NCBI GenBank assembly: GCA_947494825.1
Contig: CANLWN010000005.1
Span: 310,001 to 374,000, forward strand
Direction: 5' to 3'
DNA length: 64,000 nucleotides
Origin: an uncultured Flavobacteriaceae bacterium
GTDB taxonomy: Bacteria > Bacteroidota > Bacteroidia > Flavobacteriales > Flavobacteriaceae
A program made the position numbers and the translations under genes. Under the pieces are notes generated by a model. That model saw nothing but the letters and a program-made list of their open reading frames with translations, made no database searches and was not told the origin of the DNA. Positions 17,551-26,831 of the stretch are shown here, in pieces. The stretch's first letter is position 1. The number at the start of each line of letters is the position of its first letter.

Positions 17551-18012
17551 ATGAAAAAAAAGATTAAGTTGCTATCCGTGGCCCTAGGGGTAACGGGTAT
17601 AATCTCAGCACAAAGTGTCAATACGGACGAAAACAAATTGGCCAATAAAGGCTATGATGTGGTCAACTATTTTACTACGCATACCGCCGCTAGGGGCAGT
17701 GCTGAATTTTCAGCAAAGCACCAGGGGGCGACTTACTATTTTGTAAATGCGGAAAACCAAAAGTCCTTTCAGCAAAATCCGACAGCCTATTTACCTCAAT
17801 TTGGTGGCTACTGTGCCTTTGCTGTAGCAAAAATGAATCAAAAAGTACCTGTAGATCCCGAAACCTTTCGAATAGATGATGGCAAGTTGTACCTCTTTTA
17901 CAACGACTTCTGGGAGGGGAAACCATTCAATACCCTGGTACCCTGGTTGGGCAATGAGGCCGAAATGGAAAAATTGGCCCTTTCCCATTGGAAGGCCTTG
18001 AAGGACAATTAG
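17551..18012 (+). CDS. Exported YHS-domain protein
   Basis: The 153-residue protein has a signal peptide (MKKKIKLLSV then a hydrophobic run ending near ISAQ). The rest is a YHS domain: GYDVVNYFTTHTAARGSAEF, TYYFVNAENQKSFQQNP and a GGYCAFAVA segment with the single Cys, followed by a conserved DGKLYLFYND. YHS domains often bind copper or other heavy metals in related proteins. It is divergent from an AraC regulator. A rho-independent terminator lies just after the stop, so it is a one-gene unit. Confidence 0.88.
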   Translation: MKKKIKLLSVALGVTGIISAQSVNTDENKLANKGYDVVNYFTTHTAARGSAEFSAKHQGATYYFVNAENQKSFQQNPTAYLPQFGGYCAFAVAKMNQKVPVDPETFRIDDGKLYLFYNDFWEGKPFNTLVPWLGNEAEMEKLALSHWKALKDN

Positions 18013-18021
18013 TTTCTTAAG

Positions 18022-18059
18022 CGGCCCGGAAGAAAAGCAATACGTTTCCGGGCCGTTTT
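18022..18059 (+). terminator. Rho-independent terminator after the YHS-domain gene
   Basis: CGGCCCGGAA at 18022-18031 pairs with TTCCGGGCCG at 18046-18055, followed by TTTTA. It starts 10 nt after the YHS stop codon. Confidence 0.85.
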
Positions 18060-18573
18060 AAATCCCCCTATGCCCCGCCAAAGTACCAGGCCATCAAAAG
18101 GACTTCATCCCTTTATGCTTGCCAACAGATGCCTACAACAGTACTTTTATCCCAAAAGTTTATTTATTCGCGACCCCAGGTTGGTCCGAACACTTCTAAA
18201 AAAGTGGGAAAGCCATAGTTAGAACACTTCCCCAATACTACATATAGGTACGACATGATCTGCCGAAACTGCCGTTTACACAGAAAAACGGGATGAATAC
18301 CAACGACGAACTGCATATTACACATATCACACACTCCCCATCCGCATCTATTGTAATTTCGTTATCTTTAAAGGTGTTGACCTGTAGTGCGCTACTGTTT
18401 TCTTCCCCCACCTAAACTATAGGAGCCCGTTGTGTTACGTTTTGACTCAATATAGCATCAATAGGCCCTTATTGTAACTCAGGATTGCCAGCACCCGCTA
18501 TTGACTCTTTTACAGCATAATCAAAAACTAATGAAAGCATAAACAACCGTAATACAACCTAAAATTTGAACAG
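18060..18573. other. Intergenic region without a recognised gene
   Basis: A 514-bp stretch between the YHS terminator and the TPR gene. I see no reading frame with gene-like composition, no clear repeat and no obvious RNA. It presumably carries the promoter of the TPR/SCO1 pair. Confidence 0.5.
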
Positions 18574-20304
18574 ATGAAAACAAAAATGAACCTAGCGCTG
18601 CTCGTAGTAGCGCTAGTAGCCCTTGTTTATTTTTTAATCCCGTCATCCGCCGAAAATCGGCCGGATAAATCGCAACAGGCTTCCTTTAATTTTATTAAAT
18701 GCACCGTTGCCAAATACCTTTTGACCGAGGTGGACACAACACAACAAATTTCGCCCCTATTCGAGAATTTGGGCGACTTGCATTTTCCCATTACCACTTC
18801 AGAGGAACGGGCACAGATTTTTTTCGATCAAGGTCTAAGGCTCACCTATGCCTTTAATCATGCGGAGGCACACCGTTCGTTCATGGAGGCCTCCCGTTTA
18901 GATCCCAAGGCGGCAATGACCTATTGGGGGCAGGCCTACGCATTGGGGCCCAATATCAACGATCCCCAGCCCGATGAGGCACGAAAGAAAAAATACAACG
19001 AGGCGTTGGCTAAGGCAAAAGGCCTCGCCGGAACAGCCACACCCAAGGAGCAAGCGTTGATCAAGGCACTGGAATCCAGGTATAGCGAAAATCTGGAAAC
19101 GGACGTAGCCGAACTCAATATAGCTTATATGAAGGCCATGGAAAAGGTGGTGACTGCATATCCGGAAGATGACAACGTACAGACATTTTACGCGGCATCG
19201 GTAATGAACACCGTACCCTGGAACTATTGGGATGATAAAGGCAATCCGTCACCAAATATCGCAGAGGCGAAGGCGGCACTGGAAAAGGCCATTGCCCTTA
19301 ATCCAAATAATCCGGGAGCGCACCACTACTATATCCATATGGTAGAACTCCCCAAGCCCGATCTTGCAGTTCCAAGTGCCGATAAATTGGCGGGACTAAT
19401 GCCCGCTGCCGGTCATATTGTGCACATGCCCTCGCATATCTATATTCGGGTGGGTCGGTATCTGGACGCGGTTAAAACCAATCAGGCCGCTATCCTGGCA
19501 GATGAGGACTATATTTCACAATGCTATTCACAGGGCTTATATCCCCTGGGGTATTATCCACACAACATCCATTTCCTATGGTCGGCCGCTAGCCTCTTGG
19601 GCGATAGCGATGTGGCCATTGATGCCGCCAAGAAAACCGCAGAAAAGGTACCCACCGGGGAATTGGCTACGCTGCATTTCCTGCAAGATTTTGCGTCTAC
19701 CCCCATGTTAGCCTATACCCGCTTTGGTAAATGGAATGAAATTCTCACCATACCTGCGCCCAATCCGGAAATAAAACATTTGCGATTAATCCGTCATTAC
19801 GCACGAGGTATGGCATTTATAAGAAAAAACAACGCCAAGGAGGCCCGGGAAGAACTAGAGGCCCTTGCAGCGCTCAAAAAAGATCCCGATCTGGAAAATC
19901 TGGTAGCAACCGCAAATAACAATTCCGCCGCTGTAGCCGGAATTGCATACGAAGTAGTGGCCGGCGAGTTGGCCGCCCTTAACGGAGATCTCCCCAAGGC
20001 CATGGAACACCTAAAAAAAGCGGTGGTCCTTGAAGACGGGCTCACCTATACCGAACCTGCGGCTTGGCATATCCCCACACGGCAGAACCTAGGCGCAGTT
20101 TTGATGCAGGCCGAAAAATATTCGGAAGCAGAGTCCATTTATAAAGAGGACCTGAAGGTGCTGCGACAAAATGGATGGTCGCTTCTGGGTCTTTATCAAA
20201 GCTTACAGGCACAGGATAAAAATGAAGAAGCACAGCGTATTAAGGAGGAATTTGATACGGCTTGGCAACATGCGGATATTGAGATTGCCAAATCCGTGCT
20301 GTAG
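18574..20304 (+). CDS. Exported TPR protein with conserved His-rich core
   Basis: The 576-residue protein starts with a signal or membrane-anchor segment (NLALLVVALVALVYFLI). It contains several TPR pairs: FFDQGLRLTYAFNHAEAHRSF, a middle block and a C-terminal block (PKAMEHLKKAVVLEDGLTYTEPAAW). The centre has clustered His residues: HHYYIHM (250, 251, 255) and GHIVHMPSHIYIR (281, 284, 288), a layout I remember in uncharacterised TPR proteins of this group. Histidines in fixed positions suggest metal binding, which the SCO1-like copper protein 40 nt downstream would support. Function is not established. Confidence 0.82.
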   Translation: MKTKMNLALLVVALVALVYFLIPSSAENRPDKSQQASFNFIKCTVAKYLLTEVDTTQQISPLFENLGDLHFPITTSEERAQIFFDQGLRLTYAFNHAEAHRSFMEASRLDPKAAMTYWGQAYALGPNINDPQPDEARKKKYNEALAKAKGLAGTATPKEQALIKALESRYSENLETDVAELNIAYMKAMEKVVTAYPEDDNVQTFYAASVMNTVPWNYWDDKGNPSPNIAEAKAALEKAIALNPNNPGAHHYYIHMVELPKPDLAVPSADKLAGLMPAAGHIVHMPSHIYIRVGRYLDAVKTNQAAILADEDYISQCYSQGLYPLGYYPHNIHFLWSAASLLGDSDVAIDAAKKTAEKVPTGELATLHFLQDFASTPMLAYTRFGKWNEILTIPAPNPEIKHLRLIRHYARGMAFIRKNNAKEAREELEALAALKKDPDLENLVATANNNSAAVAGIAYEVVAGELAALNGDLPKAMEHLKKAVVLEDGLTYTEPAAWHIPTRQNLGAVLMQAEKYSEAESIYKEDLKVLRQNGWSLLGLYQSLQAQDKNEEAQRIKEEFDTAWQHADIEIAKSVL

Positions 20305-20344
20305 TGTCAAGTGCTGTTAGACAGGGAACGCTTAAGCACATCAC

Positions 20345-21004
20345 ATGGGGTTTATGAACAATACGACCATTTCCAAGGAACTGATTTTCTTTGTTTCACT
20401 GATTGCTATTGTGGCGGTCCATAAAATGGTGATTACCGAAAAACAACCTCCCATTTATCAACCCGCTGATCTAAATCCGGAATTGGTAGATGGGAGCATG
20501 CAGCAATTGAAGGAAAACCATCGGGTGTCCAATTTTAGCTTAATCAATCAGCTTGGTGAACGGATTACCCATCAAGATTACGAGGGCAAAATCTACGTAA
20601 CCGATTTCTTTTTCACCAGATGCCCGAGCATATGTCCCATTATGACTTCCAATATGGCAAAACTACAGGAAAGGTTCATGGATGTAGAAGCAGTAAGGTT
20701 GTTATCGATCTCGGTGACCCCGGAAATGGACAGTGTACCGGTACTGCAAAACTATGCGGAAAGGCATGGAGCCGTAGCTTCTAAATGGAATATTGCCACC
20801 GGGGACAAAAAGCATATATACACCTTGGCCAGGAAGAGCTATTTTGCGGTCATGGAGGAAGGTGATGGCGCCTTGCAAGATTTTATCCACACGCCCAATT
20901 TTGTGCTTGTAGACAGCGAAAAACAGATTAGAGGTATCTATGATGGTACCAAGGAGGTGGAAATCCGTCGCTTGATAAAGGATATTGAACTCTTGCTGGA
21001 TTAA
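20345..21004 (+). CDS. SCO1/SenC/PrrC-family copper protein
   Basis: The 219-residue protein has an N-terminal membrane anchor and a thioredoxin-like domain with the copper motif CPSIC (Cys93, Cys97) inside FFFTRCPSICP and the third ligand His182 in FIHTPNFVLVD. SCO proteins deliver copper to the CuA centre of cytochrome c oxidase or act as thiol-disulfide oxidoreductases in the periplasm. It is 40 nt after the His-rich TPR gene and likely co-transcribed. A start at codon 4 (ATG at 20354) is equally possible. No oxidase genes are in the window. Confidence 0.92.
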   Translation: MGFMNNTTISKELIFFVSLIAIVAVHKMVITEKQPPIYQPADLNPELVDGSMQQLKENHRVSNFSLINQLGERITHQDYEGKIYVTDFFFTRCPSICPIMTSNMAKLQERFMDVEAVRLLSISVTPEMDSVPVLQNYAERHGAVASKWNIATGDKKHIYTLARKSYFAVMEEGDGALQDFIHTPNFVLVDSEKQIRGIYDGTKEVEIRRLIKDIELLLD

Positions 21005-21042
21005 TCTCAAAAAAGGAATGGGGGCAGACAGTCTCTTATCCC

Positions 21043-21984
21043 TTATAGGTTTTGGACCTCTGCCTTTGCGGTTTCAAATTCTGTCAGCATATCCGTGATG
21101 ATTTGGGCTGCCGGTTTAATATCGTGGATCAAGGCCGCCACCTGTCCGATCTCCAGTTCCCCTTCCTCCAAATCGCCCTCGAACATGCCGCGTTTGGCGC
21201 GCGCGCGCCCTAAAAGGTCTTTTAGTTCGTCCACCGTAGCGCCGCTGGCGTAGGCCTGTTGGACATCTTGATAGAATTTATTTTTCAACAGACGAACCGG
21301 GGCCAGTTCTTTCAGTGTCAAATGGGTGGCACCCTCCCCTGCCTGTACCACCATATCCTTGAACAAGGGGTGTGAGGAAGCCTCATGGCTGGCCACAAAA
21401 CGGCTGCCTACCTGTACGCCGTCAGCGCCCAGTACCATTGCGGCCAACATGGCTCGTCCTGTAGCTATACCGCCCGCCGCAATCAGTGGAATACGTATTT
21501 TCTCCCGTACTGCTGGAATTAGGGTAAGGGTGGTAGTCTCATCCCGTCCGTTGTGCCCGCCGGCCTCAAATCCTTCGGCCACAACCGCGTCCACACCGGC
21601 TTCCTGGGCTTTTAAGGCAAACTTTACACTACTTACCACATGCACCACGATAATTCCCCGTTCTTTGAGAAAAGAAGTCCACACCTTGGGATTACCGGCC
21701 GAAGTAAAAACAATCTTCACCTCCTCTTCCACAAGGATATCCATGATTTCCTCAAGATCGGGATACAGCATAGGCACATTTACCCCAAAGGGTTTGTTGG
21801 TGGCCTGTTTGCATTTTTGTAGATGTTCCCGAAGAACATCGGGATACATAGATCCGGAACCGATAATGCCCAATCCGCCTGCCTTGGAAACCGCTGCGGC
21901 CAAACGCCAGCCACTGGCCCAAATCATCCCTGCTTGCACAATGGGGTACGCTATGTCAAAAAGCTCCGTAATCTTATTTTGCAT
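21043..21984 (-). CDS. Nitronate monooxygenase-family flavoprotein
   Basis: The 313-residue TIM-barrel protein matches the NMO family: YPIVQAGMIWASGWRLAAAVSKAGGLGIIG at the start, AEGFEAGGHNGRDE around residues 135-148 with the usual catalytic His, then IPLIAAGGIATG and GADGVQVGSRF for FMN phosphate binding. The family oxidises nitronates to carbonyl compounds and nitrite, though many members have other roles, such as FabK-like enoyl-ACP reductases. No signal peptide. It is convergent with the SCO1 gene and 70 nt after mnmA, with which it may form an operon. Confidence 0.92.
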   Translation of the reverse strand: MQNKITELFDIAYPIVQAGMIWASGWRLAAAVSKAGGLGIIGSGSMYPDVLREHLQKCKQATNKPFGVNVPMLYPDLEEIMDILVEEEVKIVFTSAGNPKVWTSFLKERGIIVVHVVSSVKFALKAQEAGVDAVVAEGFEAGGHNGRDETTTLTLIPAVREKIRIPLIAAGGIATGRAMLAAMVLGADGVQVGSRFVASHEASSHPLFKDMVVQAGEGATHLTLKELAPVRLLKNKFYQDVQQAYASGATVDELKDLLGRARAKRGMFEGDLEEGELEIGQVAALIHDIKPAAQIITDMLTEFETAKAEVQNL

Positions 21985-22054
21985 GGTATACTTTCTATAT
22001 GCTGATGGGTTAGATGTTTTGATTATTTAACTGATGGCCTATGGCGTTCCCCTT

Positions 22055-23245
22055 TCATGAAATTACTCCAGAACCGATTAACTCGTCATTTATGTACCAA
22101 GCCACGAACTGGCCTTCTGTGATGGCCGACTGTTTTTCTTCAAAATCAACATAAAGCCCACAATCAATCTGATGTAATATGGCTTTCTGCAGGGGTTGCC
22201 TGTAACGGATTCTGGCCATGACCTCCATGGACTCATCTATATGCAACTCCAGGTCTGGACGTACCCAATGCAGCTCGTCATTGGTAACAAACAGGGTGCG
22301 CCGGTAGAGACCAGGATGTGATTTTCCTTGACCGGTGTAGATAATGTTTTCCTTTACGTCTGTCTCGATGACAAATAGCGGTTCCTTGGTGCCTCCTACA
22401 TCCAACCCCTTGCGTTGGCCCTTGGTAAAATAATGTGCCCCTTGATGTTCGCCCACCACCTTGCCGTGATGTTTTTGATACACGGGCTTCTCCGCATAGA
22501 AGGCCAGTTCTTCGGCCTTGGTACCGAATTTCGGTACCGCAAGCTGATAGTGTTCGGCATCAATGGGTACTTCAACGATGACACCCTTTTTAGGCTTCAA
22601 TTGTTGTTGGAGAAAATCGGGCAAACGTACCTTTCCTATAAAACACAACCCTTGGGAGTCCTTCTTATCCGCAGTGATCAAATTGTTCTCTGAAGCAAGT
22701 TGGCGGACCTGGGGCTTGGTAAGCTCCCCGATCGGAAACAAGGTTTTAGCCAACTGCTCTTGTGAAAGTTGGCACAAAAAATAAGACTGGTCCTTATTCC
22801 CATCCACACCGGCCATAAGTCGATACGTTTCAGTACCATCGGCATGCTGCAGTATTTCTTTTCTACAATAGTGTCCCGTTGCTACATAATCTGCTCCCAA
22901 CTGCAGGGCAATCTTTAGGAAAACATCGAATTTTATTTCCCGATTGCAAAGCACATCCGGATTGGGTGTACGGCCCTTTTTGTATTCGCTGAACATATAG
23001 TCTACGATACGTTCCTTATAGGCCTCGCTCAAATCGACCGTTTGAAAGGGAATCCCCAATTTTTCGGCCACGATCAGGGCATCATTGCTGTCCTCGATCC
23101 AGGGGCATTCATCTGAAATGATTACGGAATCGTCATGCCAGTTTTTCATAAACAGGGCAATGACCTCATAGCCTTGTTGCTTCAGCAAGTATGCGGCCAC
23201 ACTAGAATCCACTCCCCCCGAAAGTCCGACCACTACCTTTTTCAT
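22055..23245 (-). CDS. mnmA: tRNA-specific 2-thiouridylase MnmA
   Basis: The 396-residue protein carries the PP-loop SGGVDSS at residues 9-15 for ATP, the nucleophilic Cys100 in NPDVLCN and the second catalytic Cys201 in SQGLCFIG. It thiolates uridine 34 of tRNAs for Lys, Glu and Gln with sulfur relayed from a cysteine desulfurase. Both cysteines are present, so it should use the standard mechanism. A TATTTTTG promoter element lies 20 nt upstream. Confidence 0.96.
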   Translation of the reverse strand: MKKVVVGLSGGVDSSVAAYLLKQQGYEVIALFMKNWHDDSVIISDECPWIEDSNDALIVAEKLGIPFQTVDLSEAYKERIVDYMFSEYKKGRTPNPDVLCNREIKFDVFLKIALQLGADYVATGHYCRKEILQHADGTETYRLMAGVDGNKDQSYFLCQLSQEQLAKTLFPIGELTKPQVRQLASENNLITADKKDSQGLCFIGKVRLPDFLQQQLKPKKGVIVEVPIDAEHYQLAVPKFGTKAEELAFYAEKPVYQKHHGKVVGEHQGAHYFTKGQRKGLDVGGTKEPLFVIETDVKENIIYTGQGKSHPGLYRRTLFVTNDELHWVRPDLELHIDESMEVMARIRYRQPLQKAILHQIDCGLYVDFEEKQSAITEGQFVAWYINDELIGSGVIS

Positions 23246-23265
23246 TATACTATCTTTTTAAGGGG

Positions 23266-23273
23266 CAAAAATA
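23266..23273 (-). promoter_or_regulatory. TAnnTTTG promoter element of mnmA
   Basis: On the minus strand this reads TATTTTTG, an exact match to the Bacteroidota -7 consensus, 20 nt before the mnmA start. No TTG is visible at the expected -33 distance. Confidence 0.5.
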
Positions 23274-23689
23274 CAAAATATTTAGGGTTGCGCATAGGCT
23301 TCATTTTGACCTATATAAAGTTGATCTGCTCTTACTCAAGAACGAATTTATAGGAAGGGCTAGGGCTCACCCTAGAGGATTCCAAGTAGCTGCGTTTGCA
23401 ATCCTGATCCTTTCACGATACCAAATACAATAAGTCCCACCCCTTGGATTCAAAAATTCGATCTTATAGGTTTTTCAGTTTGTTAAACTTTTATTAAAAA
23501 TACTTAAACAAAAGCAACCTTGTTTAATATTGTGGTCTATAAGTTAAACAATTTTATAAAAGACACTTATTTAAACTAATCAAACCTGATAGTTTTGTCA
23601 TGCCCATATTGAACGGAGCTTAAAAGTGTTTAATTATAACATATGTATGTGAAACAATTCAATTAATCTTAACTGTAAAATGTACTACT
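23274..23689. other. AT-rich intergenic region before the first FAS1 gene
   Basis: A 416-bp stretch, very AT-rich from 23440 onward. It contains no gene-like frame. The leader of the FAS1 gene probably begins in its last part. Confidence 0.5.
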
Positions 23690-25087
23690 ATGAAATTTTT
23701 CTCTAAAATCTTTACCCTTTCGGCCCTGGTCCTGGCCTTTTCCTTTATTATCTCCTGTTCCGATGATGACGATGGCAATGAAATGGAACCTATGGCGGAT
23801 TCCAATATTGTTGATCTTGCCCTTGCTACCGATGATCTCAGTAGCCTAGTGGCAGCACTTCAGCGAGCCGATCTGGTAAGCGCCCTTCAGGCCGATGGTC
23901 CCTTCACCGTATTTGCTCCAACCAACGATGCTTTTACGGCCTTTTTAGCGGCCAACAACTTTGCAAGTTTAGAGGATGTACCTGTAGACCTTCTTACCGA
24001 TGTACTCCTTAATCATGTGGTATCAGGTGAAAATCTTTCTACTGGCCTTAGCACGGGATATATCTCTTCCCTATCCACAGCAGGTGTGGGCGGCAATAAC
24101 CTAAGTCTCTTCATAGATACCTCCAGTGGCGTGTCAATCAATGGTGTGGCAACGGTGAACACCCCAGATGTAGAGGCTTCCAATGGCGTTGTTCATATAG
24201 TAAACGGGGTCATCGGCCTTCCTAATATCGTGGACCATGCCGTGGCCAATGGTGACTTAAGTGAACTCGTTGGCGCACTCACCGCCGGTGGCAACACCAC
24301 CTTTACGGACCTTCTTTCGGACGCGGGCACCGACTTCACTGTTTTCGCTCCTGTTAATGCAGCCTTTACCGCATTTACCAATCCGAATGGCAATGACATC
24401 AACAACGTCTTGTCCAATCACGTAATCGCAGGTACGGCAGCTTTTGCCGCCTCTTTGTCCAACTCCTATGCCTCCACGGCTGGAACCAATGCCGATGGGG
24501 ATAACCTAAGTCTCTATATCAATGCGGACAGCGGGGTTACCCTTAATGGAATCAGTACGGTAGCTGCGGCAGACATTGTCGCCACCAATGGCGTTATCCA
24601 CGCTGTGGATGCCGTAATAGATATTCCTACCGTCGTAAGCTTTGCGGTGGCCGATCCCAACTTCTCCACCTTGGTAAGCGCCTTGACCGAGTTGACCCCA
24701 GCCACTGATTTTGCCGGAATCCTTTCCAGAACAGAAGGAGGAAACATGGACGATATAAATCCTGATTTTACAGTCTTTGCGCCTACCAACGACGCCTTTG
24801 CGGCCTTGGCAGCTATTCCGGACGAACCGGTATTGACCCAAATATTGTTGCACCACGTTATTGGCGGGGCCAACGTACGTTCTGGTGACCTTACCGACGG
24901 TATTTCTCCGGCCACCCTGGAAGGGGATGCCATCACCATCAACCTTCCTGGGACAGGTGATAACATCGCAGACGTTACTGATGGTGCCGGGAATACAGGC
25001 ATCGGCATAACCGCTGTGGATGTACAAGCGGCCAACGGTGTAATCCACGTATTAAATACGGTACTCCTGCCCGATACGACAAACTAG
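23690..25087 (+). CDS. Predicted surface lipoprotein with three fasciclin (FAS1) domains
   Basis: The 465-residue protein has a lipoprotein signal with Cys23 followed by SDDDDGN, an acidic tag like the lipoprotein export signal that sends Bacteroidota lipoproteins to the cell surface. Three FAS1 repeats follow at about 37-155, 158-290 and 294-460, each with the H1-type motif FTVFAPTNDAF or FTVFAPVNAAF, a conserved His (LLNHVV, LSNHVIAG, LLHHVIGG) and an H2-type VIHVV or VIHAV segment. FAS1 domains mediate adhesion to proteins or surfaces. The gene is followed by a terminator and by a two-domain paralogue. Confidence 0.92.
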   Translation: MKFFSKIFTLSALVLAFSFIISCSDDDDGNEMEPMADSNIVDLALATDDLSSLVAALQRADLVSALQADGPFTVFAPTNDAFTAFLAANNFASLEDVPVDLLTDVLLNHVVSGENLSTGLSTGYISSLSTAGVGGNNLSLFIDTSSGVSINGVATVNTPDVEASNGVVHIVNGVIGLPNIVDHAVANGDLSELVGALTAGGNTTFTDLLSDAGTDFTVFAPVNAAFTAFTNPNGNDINNVLSNHVIAGTAAFAASLSNSYASTAGTNADGDNLSLYINADSGVTLNGISTVAAADIVATNGVIHAVDAVIDIPTVVSFAVADPNFSTLVSALTELTPATDFAGILSRTEGGNMDDINPDFTVFAPTNDAFAALAAIPDEPVLTQILLHHVIGGANVRSGDLTDGISPATLEGDAITINLPGTGDNIADVTDGAGNTGIGITAVDVQAANGVIHVLNTVLLPDTTN

Positions 25088-25151
25088 TAGCTGCTGGGAA
25101 CTTTTAAATCAAAATTGGAAAAAGAAAATTAGGTTTGCCTAAATGCTACGA

Positions 25152-25185
25152 AAGACTCCCTTTAATTTAAGGGGGTCTTTTTTTT
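25152..25185 (+). terminator. Rho-independent terminator after the three-domain FAS1 gene
   Basis: AAGACTCCCTT pairs with AAGGGGGTCTT across the loop TAATTT, followed by eight or more T residues. It lies 65 nt after the stop. Confidence 0.85.
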
Positions 25186-25452
25186 GTTTGTGGGTCCCAT
25201 GGTTCTAAATCCTGTCCAGTTTCTGGGCGTCCACTTGTTAAACTTCCTTTAAAAAAAGTCTCCCCTTAGGGATGTGAGCGAATCATGGTATCTCCTCCCA
25301 AATAGATGGCAGGTGATGAATTCAGTACTTTCATCGATGAAATACATCGCTTTGTCGATAATAAAGTCGGCTTTGGGAAATGCCCCGGCCTCAAAATCCG
25401 CGCAATATTTGTTTCGATTTTCCCTTTTTAGTATAGAGAATATTAATTTAAA

Positions 25453-26427
25453 ATGAAAATCATGAAAAAGTTCCTCAAATTAAAAAATGTGTTAACCCTA
25501 CTATGCATTAGCGTTTTGGTGCTGTCGTGCAGCGATGACGACGATGGCGATGTGGCCAGGCCCGAAGAGAATGTTGTTGAATTGGCATCGGCCGATGCCA
25601 ATTTAAGCAGTCTTGTGGCAGCGCTCCAAGCAGCAGATGGTGATTTGCCTAGTGTACTACAAGGCGACGGGCCCTTTACCGTCCTCGCCCCGACAAACGC
25701 CGCCTTTGATGCTTACTTGGATGGCCGACAGTTGGGCGATATCCCAACGGACGAATTGGCACAAGTGCTTTTAAATCATGTTATCAGCGATGAAATCACA
25801 TCCAGAGAACTTATCAATGCCGTTTCGGGCTATGCCTCATCCAATGCGGATGGACCCACTGCCGGCACAAAACTAAGTCTCTATTTCAATACCGACTCCG
25901 GGCTTACCTTTAACGGGCAGGCCGATGTAACCCAGGGTGGGGCCGATATTATAGCCTCCAACGGTACTATCCATGTGGTAGACGCCGTAATCACACTCCC
26001 TACCATTGTTACCTTTGCCACTGCCGACAGCCAGTTGGACACGCTGGAAAGCGTGCTTACCACGGATATCATAAACACCTTGGGCACGGCCAACGGAACC
26101 GCTCCAGCACCTTTTACGGTGTTCGGTCCTACCAATGAGGCCTTTGCACAGTTAAGCGAGGCACCCACGGGAGATGCTTTGGTGTCTGTATTGCTACACC
26201 ACGTTATCGCAGGTAACAATATAGTATCCTCCGACCTTAGCGATGGCCTGGAGTCTCCTGTCACCCTGGAAGGGGACATCCTGGTCTTTTCGGAAGATGG
26301 TAATTCCTTTAGTATTACAGATGGAAGTGGAAACGAGGGCATAGACATCTCCTTTGTGAACATACAGGCAACCAACGGGGTAATACATATCATTGATGGT
26401 GTGCTAATCCCGGATTCCGGAAATTGA
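25453..26427 (+). CDS. Predicted surface lipoprotein with two fasciclin (FAS1) domains
   Basis: The 324-residue protein has a lipoprotein signal with Cys26 followed by SDDDDGD, the same acidic tag as its neighbour. Two FAS1 domains follow (about residues 40-180 and 182-322). Shared phrases such as FTVLAPTNAAF, LLNHVISDE, FTVFGPTNEAF and LLHHVIAGNN and the closing segment NGVIHIIDGVL show it is a paralogue of the upstream gene, apparently lacking one internal domain. A start at 25462 is an alternative. It has its own promoter region and terminator, so dosage can differ from its neighbour. Confidence 0.92.
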   Translation: MKIMKKFLKLKNVLTLLCISVLVLSCSDDDDGDVARPEENVVELASADANLSSLVAALQAADGDLPSVLQGDGPFTVLAPTNAAFDAYLDGRQLGDIPTDELAQVLLNHVISDEITSRELINAVSGYASSNADGPTAGTKLSLYFNTDSGLTFNGQADVTQGGADIIASNGTIHVVDAVITLPTIVTFATADSQLDTLESVLTTDIINTLGTANGTAPAPFTVFGPTNEAFAQLSEAPTGDALVSVLLHHVIAGNNIVSSDLSDGLESPVTLEGDILVFSEDGNSFSITDGSGNEGIDISFVNIQATNGVIHIIDGVLIPDSGN

Positions 26428-26540
26428 TTCTGGGTCTTTAGGGTGAAATACCCATTGGGCGTTTCCGAAATACCGTGCGCTTTATTAAAATGATACAGTA
26501 CACCTTATTGGAAACAAGCCATCTTAAACGGATTCTTAAA

Positions 26541-26570
26541 AACTCCCTTGTCATTCAAGGGAGTTTTTTT
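26541..26570 (+). terminator. Rho-independent terminator after the two-domain FAS1 gene
   Basis: AACTCCCTTG and CAAGGGAGTT form a perfect 10-bp stem around the loop TCATT, with the last T residues running into TTTTT. Confidence 0.88.
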
Positions 26571-26710
26571 GTTCGAAAAAATGTATACATCACAAAGGAA
26601 ACCGTTAACATACAAAAATGAGGCCTTGACAACTATTCTTTTTTTTTGGCTCCTCAATGCCCCATCTTTGGAGTCCCAAATCTTACCAACTGAACCTACT
26701 TAATGCCAAG

Positions 26711-26738
26711 GCCCCACCGAAAAGGATGGGGCTTTTTT
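26711..26738 (+). terminator. Second terminator-like hairpin with no gene directly upstream
   Basis: GCCCCA at 26711-26716 pairs with TGGGGC at 26727-26732, followed by six T residues. It lies 141 nt after the previous terminator, with no reading frame between them, so it may end a small RNA starting near 26570-26640, or be a second terminator. Confidence 0.65.
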
Positions 26739-26831
26739 ATTTTTAGGTACTTACGTGTTTGAGGGTATGCGCTATCCTTGGAACCTTATCGTCCAATCCT
26801 GGATATACCGGGAAGACCTTGGGAAAGGGGC

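Noticed and set aside
24506..25048. Long minus-strand frames opposite the FAS1 genes (also 25881-26393)
   Set aside because: They are mirror images of the coding strand caused by the repetitive Ala/Thr/Asn codons; no start signal or similarity.
25274..25456. A 60-codon frame in front of the two-domain FAS1 gene
   Set aside because: It overlaps the FAS1 start, has no ribosome binding site or recognised product, and its composition is not gene-like.
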